Source: Ruminococcus flavefaciens | GTDB taxonomy: Bacteria; Bacillota; Clostridia; Oscillospirales; Ruminococcaceae | NCBI RefSeq assembly: GCF_900116855.1 | Contig: NZ_UETD01000002.1 | Location: 458,928-522,927 of the forward strand | Length of the DNA: 64,000 nt | Direction: 5' to 3' | In this document: piece after piece, positions 7,537 to 16,373 of the stretch | How positions within the stretch are numbered: position 1 is the first letter of the stretch | How the letters are laid out: each line of letters opens with the position of its first letter | The notes under the pieces: generated by a model | What the model was told of the DNA's origin: nothing | The model's database searches: none | What the model saw: only the letters and a program-made list of their open reading frames with translations | Program-made: the position numbers and the translations under genes

Positions 7537-7658
7537 TTGCTATTTAATAAATAATATGTTATAAGCGGGGTGCCCCCGCCGCCTGTTTCGCGGCATAATC
7601 ACCTGAACCGGCAGTTTTCTCCGCGCATCTTGCTATTTAATAAATAATATGTTATAAT
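7537..7658 (+). promoter_or_regulatory. Promoter-bearing repeat, tandem copies A1-A2 (drives sigma operon)
   Basis: A1: TTGCTA (7537-7542), 17 bp, TATAAG (7560-7565). A2: TTGCTA (7630-7635), 17 bp, TATAAT (7653-7658); the two -10 boxes are 93 bp apart. Between them are GCGGGG-TGC-CCCCGC, GCCTGTTTCGCGG and TTCTCCGCGCATC, the same ordered boxes as at 2767, 14015 and 51060. A2 is the likely active promoter of the sigma gene 33 bp downstream. Confidence 0.82.
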
Positions 7659-7690
7659 AATTTCTATAAGACTTCGGAGGAGGTGGCTCT

Positions 7691-8152
7691 GTGTCCCTTG
7701 ATATAAACGAGCAGTACGACAAGATATATCGCTATTGCTTTCTGCGCGTCCGTCACAAGGAGACCGCAGAGGACCTGACACAGGAGACCTTTCTCCGTTA
7801 CCTCGAACACCCACAGTACCACAGTGAAGACAAAACGCTCCAGCTTCTCTACACTATCGCAGGCAATCTGTGTACCGACGAATTCCGCAAGATAAAGCCC
7901 TCGGAGATATCCGAGACTGCGTCCGACGGAAAGGACATAGAGGACAATATACTATCCGATGTGCAGCTGAAACAGGTACTTGACAGCCTCAGTGATGAGG
8001 ACAGGGAGATAGTTCTGCTGAGATTTGTCAATGAAGTTCCCGTGAACGTCATTGCGAAGCTTTACAATATCTCGCGTTTTGCACTGAACCGCAGGCTGAA
8101 CCGTATACTCGGCTCCCTGAGGGAACATCTGGGAAAGGAGGAGCTTATATGA
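7691..8152 (+). CDS. ECF-type RNA polymerase sigma factor
   Basis: 153 residues, GTG start after GGAGGAGG. Region 2 is at about 9-38 (YDKIYRYCFLRV, then AEDLTQETFLRYL), and region 4 at about 98-140 (LSDEDREIVLLRF, then a helix-turn-helix around VIAKLYNISRFALNRRL). No region 3 or extra domain, as expected for the minimal two-domain ECF class. The stop overlaps the start of the next gene by 4 nt (ATGA), so the two are translationally coupled; the partner has a single membrane span, the classic sigma/anti-sigma layout. Which promoters it recognises is unknown; the neighbouring dockerin genes make cell-surface or fibre sensing a reasonable guess. Confidence 0.88.
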   Translation: MSLDINEQYDKIYRYCFLRVRHKETAEDLTQETFLRYLEHPQYHSEDKTLQLLYTIAGNLCTDEFRKIKPSEISETASDGKDIEDNILSDVQLKQVLDSLSDEDREIVLLRFVNEVPVNVIAKLYNISRFALNRRLNRILGSLREHLGKEELI

Positions 8153-9300
8153 CCGAAAAGGATAAAAAGAAGATCACGGAAGCGCTTGGCATCCCCGAGC
8201 CCGACAGAAAGAAGGAGTTCGCTGAAGAATTTGCAAAGCGCTCCGAGGGAGTGCAGAAGAAGCCCATCAAGCCCATAATAATGCGTATCACAGCGGCAGC
8301 AGCAATGCTGGCGGTCTGCATAGGAGCTCTGACGCTTTTCCCGAAGCATAAGACCGATTTCGGCGGCGATGACAATATAGAGGTCATAGAGACCACTACC
8401 TATCAGTCGGTGGACGGAGCGATACACTCAGTTCCGCACACCACATCTCCCACGAATACGGAGGGCGGCGTGATAGTTACCACCGCAGCAAAGACCTCCG
8501 GCAAAACGGTAACTGCTGTTACCACGATGCAAAACGGCACAACAAAGGGTCCCGCATCTCAGCGCACAACAGCCGCAAAGACTACCGAGGGCAGGGATGA
8601 GTCCCGCACCACCACTGCTGACCACCATGAGACCGATGTCACCACAGCCGAGCCCATAGTGCAGGACCCTCCAGTTACAGCTGCTCCCCCCAGAGACCTT
8701 ACAGTCTCACCCGATGTGACATACACCGTCAGGGACAACACCATAACCGAGGAGGAGCTCCTCACAGGAGAAGGCAGCGACGGCATCGGTATACCGCCGC
8801 GGGGCGAGGGAGATCCCCCTATTTCGCCAAATGACCAAAAAATTCAACATATGTTTGATATTTCCTACGCGGTAATACTTGCAAAAGTTGACAAAATAGT
8901 GTATACTTCTATTGATAGGCAAGCTGTAACCGCCGAAGACATTACTGTTGAAGCGGCATACGGCGGCAGTCTCAACACAGGAGACAGACTGACGGTGTTC
9001 CTCAGAGGCGGCTATATGCCTGCCGAGGAGTACATGAAGTACAACCGCCGCGCTCATATTGACAATGCGGAGGATTACTCCGTATATATCAGCGCAGGAT
9101 GCAGAATGGCTCAGGAAGAAGGCGAAAGCTACATCTTCTTTGTTTCCGACGATGACAGCGGACTTCCCGACGGAGCATTCTCCCCTGCAGAAGACGGTTA
9201 CTGCTCGGTATTCATAAAGAGAAACGGCAAATACATCTCCCTCGCAGGCGAGGAGCTCAGCTTCACCGAGGAACAGCTCTCAAGGCTGCAAAGACAGTAA
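8149..9300 (+). CDS. Membrane-anchored Thr-rich protein, probable anti-sigma factor/sensor
   Basis: 383 residues. Residues 1-42 are a charged cytoplasmic N-terminus, 43-64 a single membrane span (IMRITAAAAMLAVCIGALTL), ~83-190 an extracytoplasmic Thr/Ser-rich linker, and ~225-383 a folded extracytoplasmic domain of no family I recognise (ISYAVILAKVDKIVY..., GDRLTVFLRGG, SYIFFVSDDD). It begins inside the sigma gene, so it is almost certainly its partner. The cytoplasmic part lacks an obvious zinc-binding ZAS motif, so anti-sigma function is inferred from context only. Codon use near 8820-8930 is more AT-rich than its surroundings. Confidence 0.72.
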   Translation: MTEKDKKKITEALGIPEPDRKKEFAEEFAKRSEGVQKKPIKPIIMRITAAAAMLAVCIGALTLFPKHKTDFGGDDNIEVIETTTYQSVDGAIHSVPHTTSPTNTEGGVIVTTAAKTSGKTVTAVTTMQNGTTKGPASQRTTAAKTTEGRDESRTTTADHHETDVTTAEPIVQDPPVTAAPPRDLTVSPDVTYTVRDNTITEEELLTGEGSDGIGIPPRGEGDPPISPNDQKIQHMFDISYAVILAKVDKIVYTSIDRQAVTAEDITVEAAYGGSLNTGDRLTVFLRGGYMPAEEYMKYNRRAHIDNAEDYSVYISAGCRMAQEEGESYIFFVSDDDSGLPDGAFSPAEDGYCSVFIKRNGKYISLAGEELSFTEEQLSRLQRQ

Positions 9301-9476
9301 AAACGCCTTTATACAGGCATAATCTATATGAAGGGGCAACTTTCGGGATCACGGAATCGGTGTCATATATTACGAAGTATTTAAAAAAATTTTCATTTTC
9401 ATGTCACATTTTCTTCTGTCGCTTCGTTATGTTATTATAGATGACGTCAGATAAAACTTGAAAGGAAGATAGATAT

Positions 9477-10919
9477 ATGAAACATCCAAAGATACTTAGC
9501 CTGATGATGGCAAGTGTTATAGCAGCGACAGGAGTGCTGCCCGCAGGTGCATATGCTGCGGTAAACGGTGATTTTGACGGAAACGGAGTATTGACCTCCG
9601 ATGATCTCGCTCTTTTGCAGGATCACATTCTCGCAAAGAAGACCCTTACATCCGAACAGGCAAAGCTTGCCGATATAAACGGAGACGGAACAGTTGACGT
9701 TCACGATGTTGCCGAGCTGAGAAAGCTCATTCTCAAAACTGACAGAGACCTTCAGTTCAAGAAGGATATAAACAGGGTCGACAGTTCTCTGATAAAGGAC
9801 GAAATCAAGAAGCTCGCCATTGACAAGGGCGATGTGGTAGTTACTTCAAGTGCAGAGCTCAAGACCGAGCTTACAAAGTACTTTGCAGACAGCATCGTAA
9901 ACAATCTGCTCACAAAGTACGATGATAAATTCTTTGCGGACTCAGTTCTTCTGCTGAAGCCCGTATATTATGACGCAGCAAAATACGGCGGCGGCACAGC
10001 CGCTGTTGAAAAGCTCTCATGCGGCTGTGACTCGTCCTATGCAGGCGTGTACACAACAGGTCCTACCGTAGATATCGGTCTTAACATCCGCAAGGAGCAC
10101 GATTATAATTCACAGTCACTCGGAGTTATCCCCGCAGGAGCAAAGTTCAACGTCACACACGGAAGCGCAAACTGGGGACACGTTACATACAACGGCATTT
10201 CGGGCTATGTAAATATGAACTTCGTCACAAAGGTATCATCGGCGGCATCCGTTGTCCAGACACCCAAGTCAGGTCAGACCATCGCCATCGACTCCGTAAA
10301 GTATTCGGGCGGAACAGTAACAGTTACTGCCAAGGAAGTAGTTTCCGCAAATGACAAGTTCGTACCTGCCGAGGTAGCACAGGTAGTCGTTCCCAAGAAG
10401 GACTACTATGCAAATGAGGCAAAGTGGAAAGTAGTAACATCTACAACCACTACCACCACAACGACCACTACCACCACAACGACTACATCCTGCCCCTATC
10501 CCCTTGCACAGGCAAGACTCAATGTTATCGGCAAGGACCTGAAGAAGGCATTCAACGATGCTGCAAGCATCCCATATTACGGACGCCAGCAGGATCCCAA
10601 TTTTCCGCAGGATGACAAGACCACCATGCAGTGGTATGCAGACTACGGCTTCAAGAACAGAAAGGGCAACTGCTATGTAATGGCAGCTATGTTCTGCGAG
10701 ATGGCTAAACTTCTCGGCTATGACGCACATATGATATCCGGTCAGGTACCTCTTGCTGCAGGCGGCTATGGTCCTCACTCATGGGTAGAGGTCACAATAA
10801 ACGGAACGCTTTATGTGTGCGACCCCGACTTCCAGAATGAAACAAAGAAAAACGGTTATATGATACAGTACCGCCAGTCAGGTACTTGGAGATATGAACC
10901 GAAATCCGTTATGAGCTAA
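9477..10919 (+). CDS. Secreted dockerin / SH3 / transglutaminase-like protein
   Basis: 480 residues after AAAGGAAG. Residues 1-28 signal peptide; ~29-92 N-terminal type I dockerin (NGDFDGNGVLTSDD and DINGDGTVDVHD); ~110-190 unassigned; ~198-252 bacterial SH3 (LNIRKEHDYNSQSLGVIPAG, then WGHVTYNGISGYVN); ~321-339 a nearly pure threonine linker; ~345-480 a transglutaminase/cysteine-protease-like domain. The catalytic triad is visible as Cys399 (KGNCYVMA), His434 (GPHSWVEV) and Asp449 (CDPDF). It may cross-link or cleave peptides, perhaps in the cell wall given the SH3 module, while docked to a cohesin. The gene is followed 18 nt later by a lipoprotein gene, suggesting an operon. Confidence 0.87.
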   Translation: MKHPKILSLMMASVIAATGVLPAGAYAAVNGDFDGNGVLTSDDLALLQDHILAKKTLTSEQAKLADINGDGTVDVHDVAELRKLILKTDRDLQFKKDINRVDSSLIKDEIKKLAIDKGDVVVTSSAELKTELTKYFADSIVNNLLTKYDDKFFADSVLLLKPVYYDAAKYGGGTAAVEKLSCGCDSSYAGVYTTGPTVDIGLNIRKEHDYNSQSLGVIPAGAKFNVTHGSANWGHVTYNGISGYVNMNFVTKVSSAASVVQTPKSGQTIAIDSVKYSGGTVTVTAKEVVSANDKFVPAEVAQVVVPKKDYYANEAKWKVVTSTTTTTTTTTTTTTTTSCPYPLAQARLNVIGKDLKKAFNDAASIPYYGRQQDPNFPQDDKTTMQWYADYGFKNRKGNCYVMAAMFCEMAKLLGYDAHMISGQVPLAAGGYGPHSWVEVTINGTLYVCDPDFQNETKKNGYMIQYRQSGTWRYEPKSVMS

Positions 10920-10937
10920 TACAAGGAGGAAAACAAA

Positions 10938-11771
10938 ATGAAAAAATTTATCGGAACCCTTACATTTACAGCTGCACTTGCACTGGTAAGCTGCGGAAAT
11001 GTAACACCTGCTGCTGAGGTATCCCAGACTGCAACAGAGGCAACTACCACTGTACAGGTATCTACTGAGCCCACGACCTCAACAGACATGATGAAACTCA
11101 TCGGCGACAGAGCCGCAGGCAACTCGGTATATATCCTTACTCTTGACAACAAGACAGGCAAGGATATCAAGAGCGTAACCATCAAGGCTGATACCGAGGA
11201 GGAATATCCTGCAAACATGATCGACGAGAAGGACCCTTATATCAAGAATGAAAGACGTCTTCTTTACTACGTTCCCAACAAGGTAAGCGATGTTACCTAC
11301 GGTGACAGCGATGAGATCGCAACTGTTGGCTATACAGTAAAGATCGAATTTACAGACAACAAGTCCGCAGAGCTCCACAGCTTCCCCTTCGGAGATCTTG
11401 ATGAGGGTGAGATCAAGCTCGAAAAGGACATTGCATATCTCGAATATACATCAAAGGAAACAGGCGACAAGGTAAGCACTAAGGAAGCTGAGAAGGCTGC
11501 TGCAGAGCTTGCCGCAGAAAGCGCTACAGAGGCAGTATCCGAGGTAAACCCCGATGCTAACAACAATATCGACGCTCAGTATTATGAAGAGCCCGTATAT
11601 ACTCAGCCTGCATATGATGAGCCCGTATACACACCTCCTGTAAATCAGGAGCCGGTTACTCAGGCACCTGTTGCAACTCCTGAGCCTACTCAGGCACAGG
11701 CTGCAGCACCGATTAATCCTAATAGTGGATGTAATCCTGATCCAGAAAAAAATCCCTATATGGAATGGTAA
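10938..11771 (+). CDS. Putative lipoprotein with Thr-rich and Pro/Tyr-rich ends
   Basis: 277 residues, AAGGAGG 8 nt upstream. The N-terminus MKKFIGTLTFTAALALVSCG carries a lipobox ending in Cys19. It is followed by a Thr/Ala-rich tether (to ~50), a compact central domain (~60-180: SVYILTLDNKTGKDIKSVTI, then TVKIEFTDNKSAELH), an Ala/Glu-rich helix and a C-terminal low-complexity tail with repeated EPVYTQP/YDEPVYTPP units. I do not recognise the central domain. Expression is probably coupled to the transglutaminase-like gene upstream and the acyltransferase downstream, whose ATG overlaps its stop (TAATG). Confidence 0.75.
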   Translation: MKKFIGTLTFTAALALVSCGNVTPAAEVSQTATEATTTVQVSTEPTTSTDMMKLIGDRAAGNSVYILTLDNKTGKDIKSVTIKADTEEEYPANMIDEKDPYIKNERRLLYYVPNKVSDVTYGDSDEIATVGYTVKIEFTDNKSAELHSFPFGDLDEGEIKLEKDIAYLEYTSKETGDKVSTKEAEKAAAELAAESATEAVSEVNPDANNNIDAQYYEEPVYTQPAYDEPVYTPPVNQEPVTQAPVATPEPTQAQAAAPINPNSGCNPDPEKNPYMEW

Positions 11772-12823
11772 TGATTGTGAATAACAGGATATTATATCTA
11801 AGCAGATTAAAAGCTTTAGCATGTATTGGCGTTATCATACTTCATGTATTTAGTTCTTCGGGAAAATTTGCAGTATCGCAAAATCAAATGACATTGCTGC
11901 TTTCTGTTAAAAACTGTATGTCTTGGGCGGTACCCTGCTTTGTAATGGCATCGGGAGCGCTGCTCCTCGACAGAAAGAGAACGCTGACGCCAAAGAAGCT
12001 CTTCGGAAAATACATTTTCCGAATGGTCATAACTCTTGTGGTATTCTCGCTGCTGTTCTCGGTATTCGATACTTTTACCACAGCCAAGCGTTCTGCGGGC
12101 GAGACTGTAAAGGATACTCTCAGTGATATCTTCCTCGGAACAGGCTGGCCGCATATGTGGTATCTGTACCTGATGATCGCTGTTTATCTCATGCTGCCCA
12201 TATACAAGATCATAAGCACAAATGCAGAGCCAAAGGACCTGAAGTACCTCCTCGCAGTATACGGTATCGGACTTTCGGTCCTCCCCTTCATAGAGACAAT
12301 AACAGGTAAAAAGCTGCCATTCTATATTTGTGTGTTCACCATATATCCCCTTTACCTGTTCCTTGGTCACGTTCTGCATACGGGAGCAATAAGGCTTCCC
12401 AAGAACGCTTCGGGACTCATGTTCCTCATAAGTCTCGGAATAGTTGCAATGCTTACGGTATACAGCTGCAATGCAGTATCGGAGTCTCCCGAGACCGCAG
12501 GCAAGATAAATGCACTCCTTACAGTTTATTCCTTCCCCGTGTATATCGCGGCAGCTGTGGGTGCATACGGTTACTTCCGCAAGACAAAGAACAAGCCTGT
12601 TCCTGTTCTTGACAGCATAGCGGCAGAGCTTGACAGCTGCTCATTCGGCATCTACCTCATACATATGGCGGTGCTGAAGTTCATCTATGCAGTCCTCAAT
12701 TTCAACCCCTTCAATAACGGCGGCACCATAGCAGTTATCGGCGTATGTATAGTTACACTGGCAGTATCCTATGTGATCACAAAGCTGCTTAAATTTGTTC
12801 CGTATGTAAAGACAATAATATGA
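11771..12823 (+). CDS. Membrane acyltransferase, family 3
   Basis: About 350 residues with roughly ten membrane segments. The N-terminal RLKALACIGVIILHVF matches the conserved R-x(10)-H signature of acyltransferase-3 proteins, with the catalytic-type His after the first span; FVMASGALLLDR and GWPHMWYLYLMIAVYLMLP are also typical. These enzymes O-acetylate exopolysaccharide or cell-wall sugars from cytoplasmic acyl-CoA. The start used overlaps the upstream stop codon (TAATG); an in-frame ATG 6 nt earlier is also possible. Position after a wall-directed SH3/transglutaminase-like protein and a lipoprotein hints at envelope modification, but the acceptor is unknown. Confidence 0.85.
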   Translation: MIVNNRILYLSRLKALACIGVIILHVFSSSGKFAVSQNQMTLLLSVKNCMSWAVPCFVMASGALLLDRKRTLTPKKLFGKYIFRMVITLVVFSLLFSVFDTFTTAKRSAGETVKDTLSDIFLGTGWPHMWYLYLMIAVYLMLPIYKIISTNAEPKDLKYLLAVYGIGLSVLPFIETITGKKLPFYICVFTIYPLYLFLGHVLHTGAIRLPKNASGLMFLISLGIVAMLTVYSCNAVSESPETAGKINALLTVYSFPVYIAAAVGAYGYFRKTKNKPVPVLDSIAAELDSCSFGIYLIHMAVLKFIYAVLNFNPFNNGGTIAVIGVCIVTLAVSYVITKLLKFVPYVKTII

Positions 12824-12826
12824 CAC

Positions 12827-12849
12827 AAAGCTCCCCTCGGGGAGCTTTT
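12827..12849 (+). terminator. Terminator after the acyltransferase gene
   Basis: AAAGCTCCCC / GGGGAGCTTT, perfect 10-bp stem with a minimal loop and a short T-run. Confidence 0.75.
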
Positions 12850-12878
12850 CCGTTACACACTTATGCTGAGGTGATGAT

Positions 12879-13613
12879 ATGAAAGAGATACCCGCAGAAG
12901 AATACCGCTCATATATAGCAGAGGCGCAGAGCATAGCCTTCTGCGCAGTCTTTCCCACGGCTGTTGCAGAGGGGATTCAGAGCGGACGCATACACAAAGG
13001 CGGCAGCTGCACAGTTTTCCGCTGCCGTAACGGATTCACATTTGTGAGCGGCGTCCCTGACAGCGAGGATACCGCGGAGCTTCACAGGCTCATAACAAAC
13101 GATGGTGCGAAGCTTCTTACAGACGACGATTCTCTCTGCAAAGCTCTTTCCACAATGGGGGGAGTGACCCTGTTTCCGCGGAATAATTACTCCTTTCCCC
13201 ATGAAACGGTTCCGGCAATGAACCTCCCCGACGGCTATACACTGCGAAGTATAGACGCTGAGCTTTTTGACAGGCTCACGGGCTCTGTTGTCCCCTCCAT
13301 GTTCTGGGCTGACTATGAGCAGTTCAGCGTAAACGGCAAGGGTATCTGTATAATGCATGGAGCAGAGCCTGCTTCATGGGCGTTCACCTCCGCGGTCAGC
13401 ACCACGGAAGCTGATATCGGCATAGAGACCGCCGAAGCCCACCGTCACCGCGGACTTGCCTATGCGGCAGCTGCCGCCGTTATCAGAGAAGTCCTGCCGC
13501 AAAGGCGTCCTGTGTGGGGCTGCCATCAGTCCAACAAGGGCTCAGCCCATACCGCGGAGAAGCTCGGCTTTGTAAGGGCTCTCCCCTGCACTCTTATTAG
13601 AAAAGCGGACTGA
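12879..13613 (+). CDS. GNAT-family acetyltransferase (two-lobe type)
   Basis: 244 residues, GAGGTGATG region upstream. The N-terminal ~120 residues resemble the non-catalytic lobe found in GNAT_acetyltr_2-type proteins; the C-terminal lobe has ADIGIETAEAHRHRGLAYAA with the acetyl-CoA loop RHRGLA, and the closing CHQSNKGSAHTAEKLGF typical of motif B. Substrate unknown. It sits between two unrelated genes without an obvious promoter of its own beyond the terminator at 12827. Confidence 0.8.
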   Translation: MKEIPAEEYRSYIAEAQSIAFCAVFPTAVAEGIQSGRIHKGGSCTVFRCRNGFTFVSGVPDSEDTAELHRLITNDGAKLLTDDDSLCKALSTMGGVTLFPRNNYSFPHETVPAMNLPDGYTLRSIDAELFDRLTGSVVPSMFWADYEQFSVNGKGICIMHGAEPASWAFTSAVSTTEADIGIETAEAHRHRGLAYAAAAAVIREVLPQRRPVWGCHQSNKGSAHTAEKLGFVRALPCTLIRKAD

Positions 13614-13664
13614 GTTCACGCTTTTTGCTTTCGCCGCATAATATAACGGGAAAGGAGTGGTAAT

Positions 13665-14009
13665 ATGGAACCTGCCGAGATAACCGCGCTTACCGTTGTA
13701 TTTTTCATTGCTGCTGTGGAGATATGCTGTTTTTTTGTGATCTCAAAGCTCCGCGGAAAGAGCTATCCCCTGTACACTGTGATACCCGTTTTTGCTGAGG
13801 ATAGCGAGCTTTCCCAACGTCTGAGCTACATAGGCTCCCTGATTGAGGACGGGAGCAGCCTTACCGAACACATTATACTCATAGACTGCGGCGGAACCGC
13901 CGAACAGCTTGAGCTATGCAGGACTTTCTGCACCTCACATCATGCCGCGGAGCTGATACTTCCCGAGGAAATCGAAGAAACCCTGAGGAACTATCAGCAT
14001 TTTCACTGA
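13665..14009 (+). CDS. Small membrane-anchored protein of unknown function
   Basis: 114 residues, GGAAAGGAG 8 nt upstream. One N-terminal membrane span (ITALTVVFFIAAVEICCFFV) followed by a soluble ~85-residue domain containing YTVIPVF, HIILIDCGG and a Cys pair in ELCRTFCTSHH. The beta-alpha pattern with VIPVF and IILIDCGGTAEQ is reminiscent of the start of a glycosyltransferase-A fold but is far too short to be one. No family recognised. Its stop is only 6 nt before the promoter repeat of recD2. Confidence 0.65.
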   Translation: MEPAEITALTVVFFIAAVEICCFFVISKLRGKSYPLYTVIPVFAEDSELSQRLSYIGSLIEDGSSLTEHIILIDCGGTAEQLELCRTFCTSHHAAELILPEEIEETLRNYQHFH

Positions 14010-14014
14010 TAAAA

Positions 14015-14095
14015 CAGGCTGTTTCGCGGCGCAGCTTCACAGATCAAAACTTTTTCTCCGCGCCACTTGCTTTATTACTAAAAATAATGTATAAT
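14015..14095 (+). promoter_or_regulatory. Promoter-bearing repeat, copy B (drives recD2-mreB)
   Basis: CAGGCTGTTTCGCGG (14015-14029), then TTCTCCGCGCCAC, -35 TTGCTT (14067-14072), a 17-bp spacer and -10 TATAAT (14090-14095). The left hairpin part of the unit is missing because the upstream coding sequence ends here. Confidence 0.8.
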
Positions 14096-14129
14096 ATAAG
14101 TTGAATGTTTATGTGCAGAGGTGAAAACG

Positions 14130-16358
14130 TTGGAGCATGAGGTCCTTCACATTGAGGGCACCGTTGAGAATGTCCTATACAAAAACGAAAATAACGGATA
14201 TATAGTGCTGGACCTTGATGCAGGCGGTGAGCTCATAACAGTTGTTGGCGAGCTTGGCGATATCGAGGAAGGCGAAGGTCTTATCCTCGAGGGAAGCTAC
14301 ATCAGCCATCCCCGCTTCGGTACTCAGTTCAGTGCGGTATACTGCGAGAGAAAGCTGCCCGAGACCGTGGTCAACATCGAGAAGTATCTGGCTTCCGGAG
14401 CAGTCAAGGGAATAGGTCCGGGACTGGCGAAGAAGATAGTTGACGTATTCGGTGACCGCACCCTTGATATCATGGAGAATGCGCCTTTCCGTCTGGCGGA
14501 GATAAAGGGCATATCCCCGAAAAAGTGCGAGGAGATAGCCGCGGAAGCGCAGAAGCTGTTCTGCCTTAGAAACCTCATGTCATTTCTCTCCCAGTACGAG
14601 GTGAAGTCGCGCTTCGCCATGAATACATACAGAAAATTCGGCTCCGATGCCATGACTCTGCTGAAGCTAAATCCCTATCTGCTCTGCGGCGACGCCATCG
14701 AGCTTGATTTCGGCAAGGCTGATACCATAGCTCACGATATGCACATCGCCCGCAATGACAGCAAGCGCATAATCGCAGGAGTTCAGTACATACTCCGCGC
14801 CAATGCCGGAATAGGTCACACCTGCCTGCCTCTTGAAGTGCTTGCAAAGAAAACTCAGGACACTCTGGGAGTTTCCGAGAGTGATTTTTACAGCGCATAC
14901 AACGCCGCACTTGAAGACAACGAGCTGTTCGAGTACATAAAGGGCGAGATAGAATTCGTCTACCTGCCCGACTACTTCTATGCAGAGAGCTTCATCGCCG
15001 ACAGGATACACATTCTGAAGAACTTCTCCTCCCCCGAGGACTTCAATTACGATCTCCTCATAAACATCGAGGAGGAAGAGCATAACATAAAATACGAAAA
15101 ACTCCAGCGGCAGGCTATCACCACCGCTGTTTCAAGGGGACTAATGGTGCTGACGGGCGGTCCGGGTACAGGTAAGACCACCACCCTCAACGCTATAATC
15201 TCCATATTTGAGAAAAAGGGCATGAGGGTACTCCTTGCCGCTCCCACAGGTCGTGCGGCAAAGCGAATGTCCGACCTTGCAGGCTGTGAAGCCAAGACCA
15301 TACACCGACTGCTGGAGGTGGTCTACGATTCGGGAGACAGGCTGACATTTGCCCACAATGAGAACAATCCTCTGGACTGCGACGTGCTCATCATCGACGA
15401 GATGTCCATGGTGGACGTAGTGCTTTTTGAGAAGCTTCTCCGTGCAGTGCGGCTGGGATGCAGGCTCATAATGGTGGGCGACAGCGACCAGCTCCCCTCG
15501 GTAGGTGCTGGCAACCTGCTTGGCGATATCATCGACAGCGGCATAGTCCCCGTCACCGAGCTGAAAGAGATTTTCCGACAGGCACAGCAGAGCTGCATAG
15601 TCACCAATGCCCACAGGATAGTGGCAGGAGAATATCCCGACCTTACCCGAAAGGACAGCGATTTCTTCTTTTTCAAGCGCACGGACTATCAACAGGCGCT
15701 GAAGCTCATAGTGGACCTCGCCAAGACGAGGCTCCCGAAGGCATACAACTATTCCCCCACTGAGGATATACAAGTGCTGACTCCCTCGAGAAAGGGCGTC
15801 ACGGGAACTGTTGAGCTTAACAAGCTCCTGCAGGACGAGCTCAATCCGCCTGCAAAGAACAAGCAGGAGAAGAAGGGCTACGTCTATACCTACCGTGAGG
15901 GTGACAAGGTCATGCAGACCCGCAACAACTATGACATTACATGGTCAAAGGACGGCGAGCAGGGCGCAGGCATCTTCAACGGAGACATAGGACGCATAAT
16001 CAGCATCGACAACAGGAGCTCCCTTGCGGTCATAGACTTTGACGGACGCAAGGCAACATATACCTTTGACCTGCTGTCACAGGTGGATCTTGCCTATGCA
16101 GTAACGGTACACAAGAGTCAGGGCTGCGAATTTGAAGCGGTCATACTTCCCATTATGGGCGGCTTTGACAAGCTGTGCTACAGAAACCTGCTGTATACAG
16201 CGGTAACAAGAGCAAAAAAGCTCCTCATACTCATCGGCAGTGAGGAGAATATAAATAAAATGGTAGACAACAACAAGCGCACAAGGCGGTACACCTGTCT
16301 GCGCCATATGCTCGCAGGAGCGGCAAAGCAGAAAAGCTCCTCTCCCTTTGAGCAGTAA
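14130..16358 (+). CDS. recD2: RecD2-type ATP-dependent 5'-3' DNA helicase
   Basis: 742 residues from TTG at 14130, chosen because AGAGGTG lies 6 nt upstream; the alternative GTG at 14121 is itself inside that ribosome binding site. The N-terminal ~330 residues contain the OB-like start, the helix-hairpin-helix region (AVKGIGPGLAKKIVD, KGISPKKCEEIA) that marks RecD2 and is absent from RecBCD RecD. Walker A is GGPGTGKTT, motif II DVLIIDEMSMVD, motif III MVGDSDQLPSVG, and the C-terminal UvrD-like YAVTVHKSQGCEF and VTRAKKLL. It acts in DNA repair and fork maintenance. mreB follows after 15 nt in the same transcript. Confidence 0.94.
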   Translation: MEHEVLHIEGTVENVLYKNENNGYIVLDLDAGGELITVVGELGDIEEGEGLILEGSYISHPRFGTQFSAVYCERKLPETVVNIEKYLASGAVKGIGPGLAKKIVDVFGDRTLDIMENAPFRLAEIKGISPKKCEEIAAEAQKLFCLRNLMSFLSQYEVKSRFAMNTYRKFGSDAMTLLKLNPYLLCGDAIELDFGKADTIAHDMHIARNDSKRIIAGVQYILRANAGIGHTCLPLEVLAKKTQDTLGVSESDFYSAYNAALEDNELFEYIKGEIEFVYLPDYFYAESFIADRIHILKNFSSPEDFNYDLLINIEEEEHNIKYEKLQRQAITTAVSRGLMVLTGGPGTGKTTTLNAIISIFEKKGMRVLLAAPTGRAAKRMSDLAGCEAKTIHRLLEVVYDSGDRLTFAHNENNPLDCDVLIIDEMSMVDVVLFEKLLRAVRLGCRLIMVGDSDQLPSVGAGNLLGDIIDSGIVPVTELKEIFRQAQQSCIVTNAHRIVAGEYPDLTRKDSDFFFFKRTDYQQALKLIVDLAKTRLPKAYNYSPTEDIQVLTPSRKGVTGTVELNKLLQDELNPPAKNKQEKKGYVYTYREGDKVMQTRNNYDITWSKDGEQGAGIFNGDIGRIISIDNRSSLAVIDFDGRKATYTFDLLSQVDLAYAVTVHKSQGCEFEAVILPIMGGFDKLCYRNLLYTAVTRAKKLLILIGSEENINKMVDNNKRTRRYTCLRHMLAGAAKQKSSSPFEQ

Positions 16359-16373
16359 GAAAGGAACGTAAAA

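Noticed and set aside
8880..8920. Internal TTGACA and TATACT inside the Thr-rich membrane protein gene
   Set aside because: The spacing is only 8 bp, so it is not a usable promoter.
10438..10490. Low-complexity ACC/ACN run that might be a non-coding satellite
   Set aside because: It encodes a poly-threonine linker in frame between SH3 and catalytic domains, a usual feature of cellulosomal proteins.
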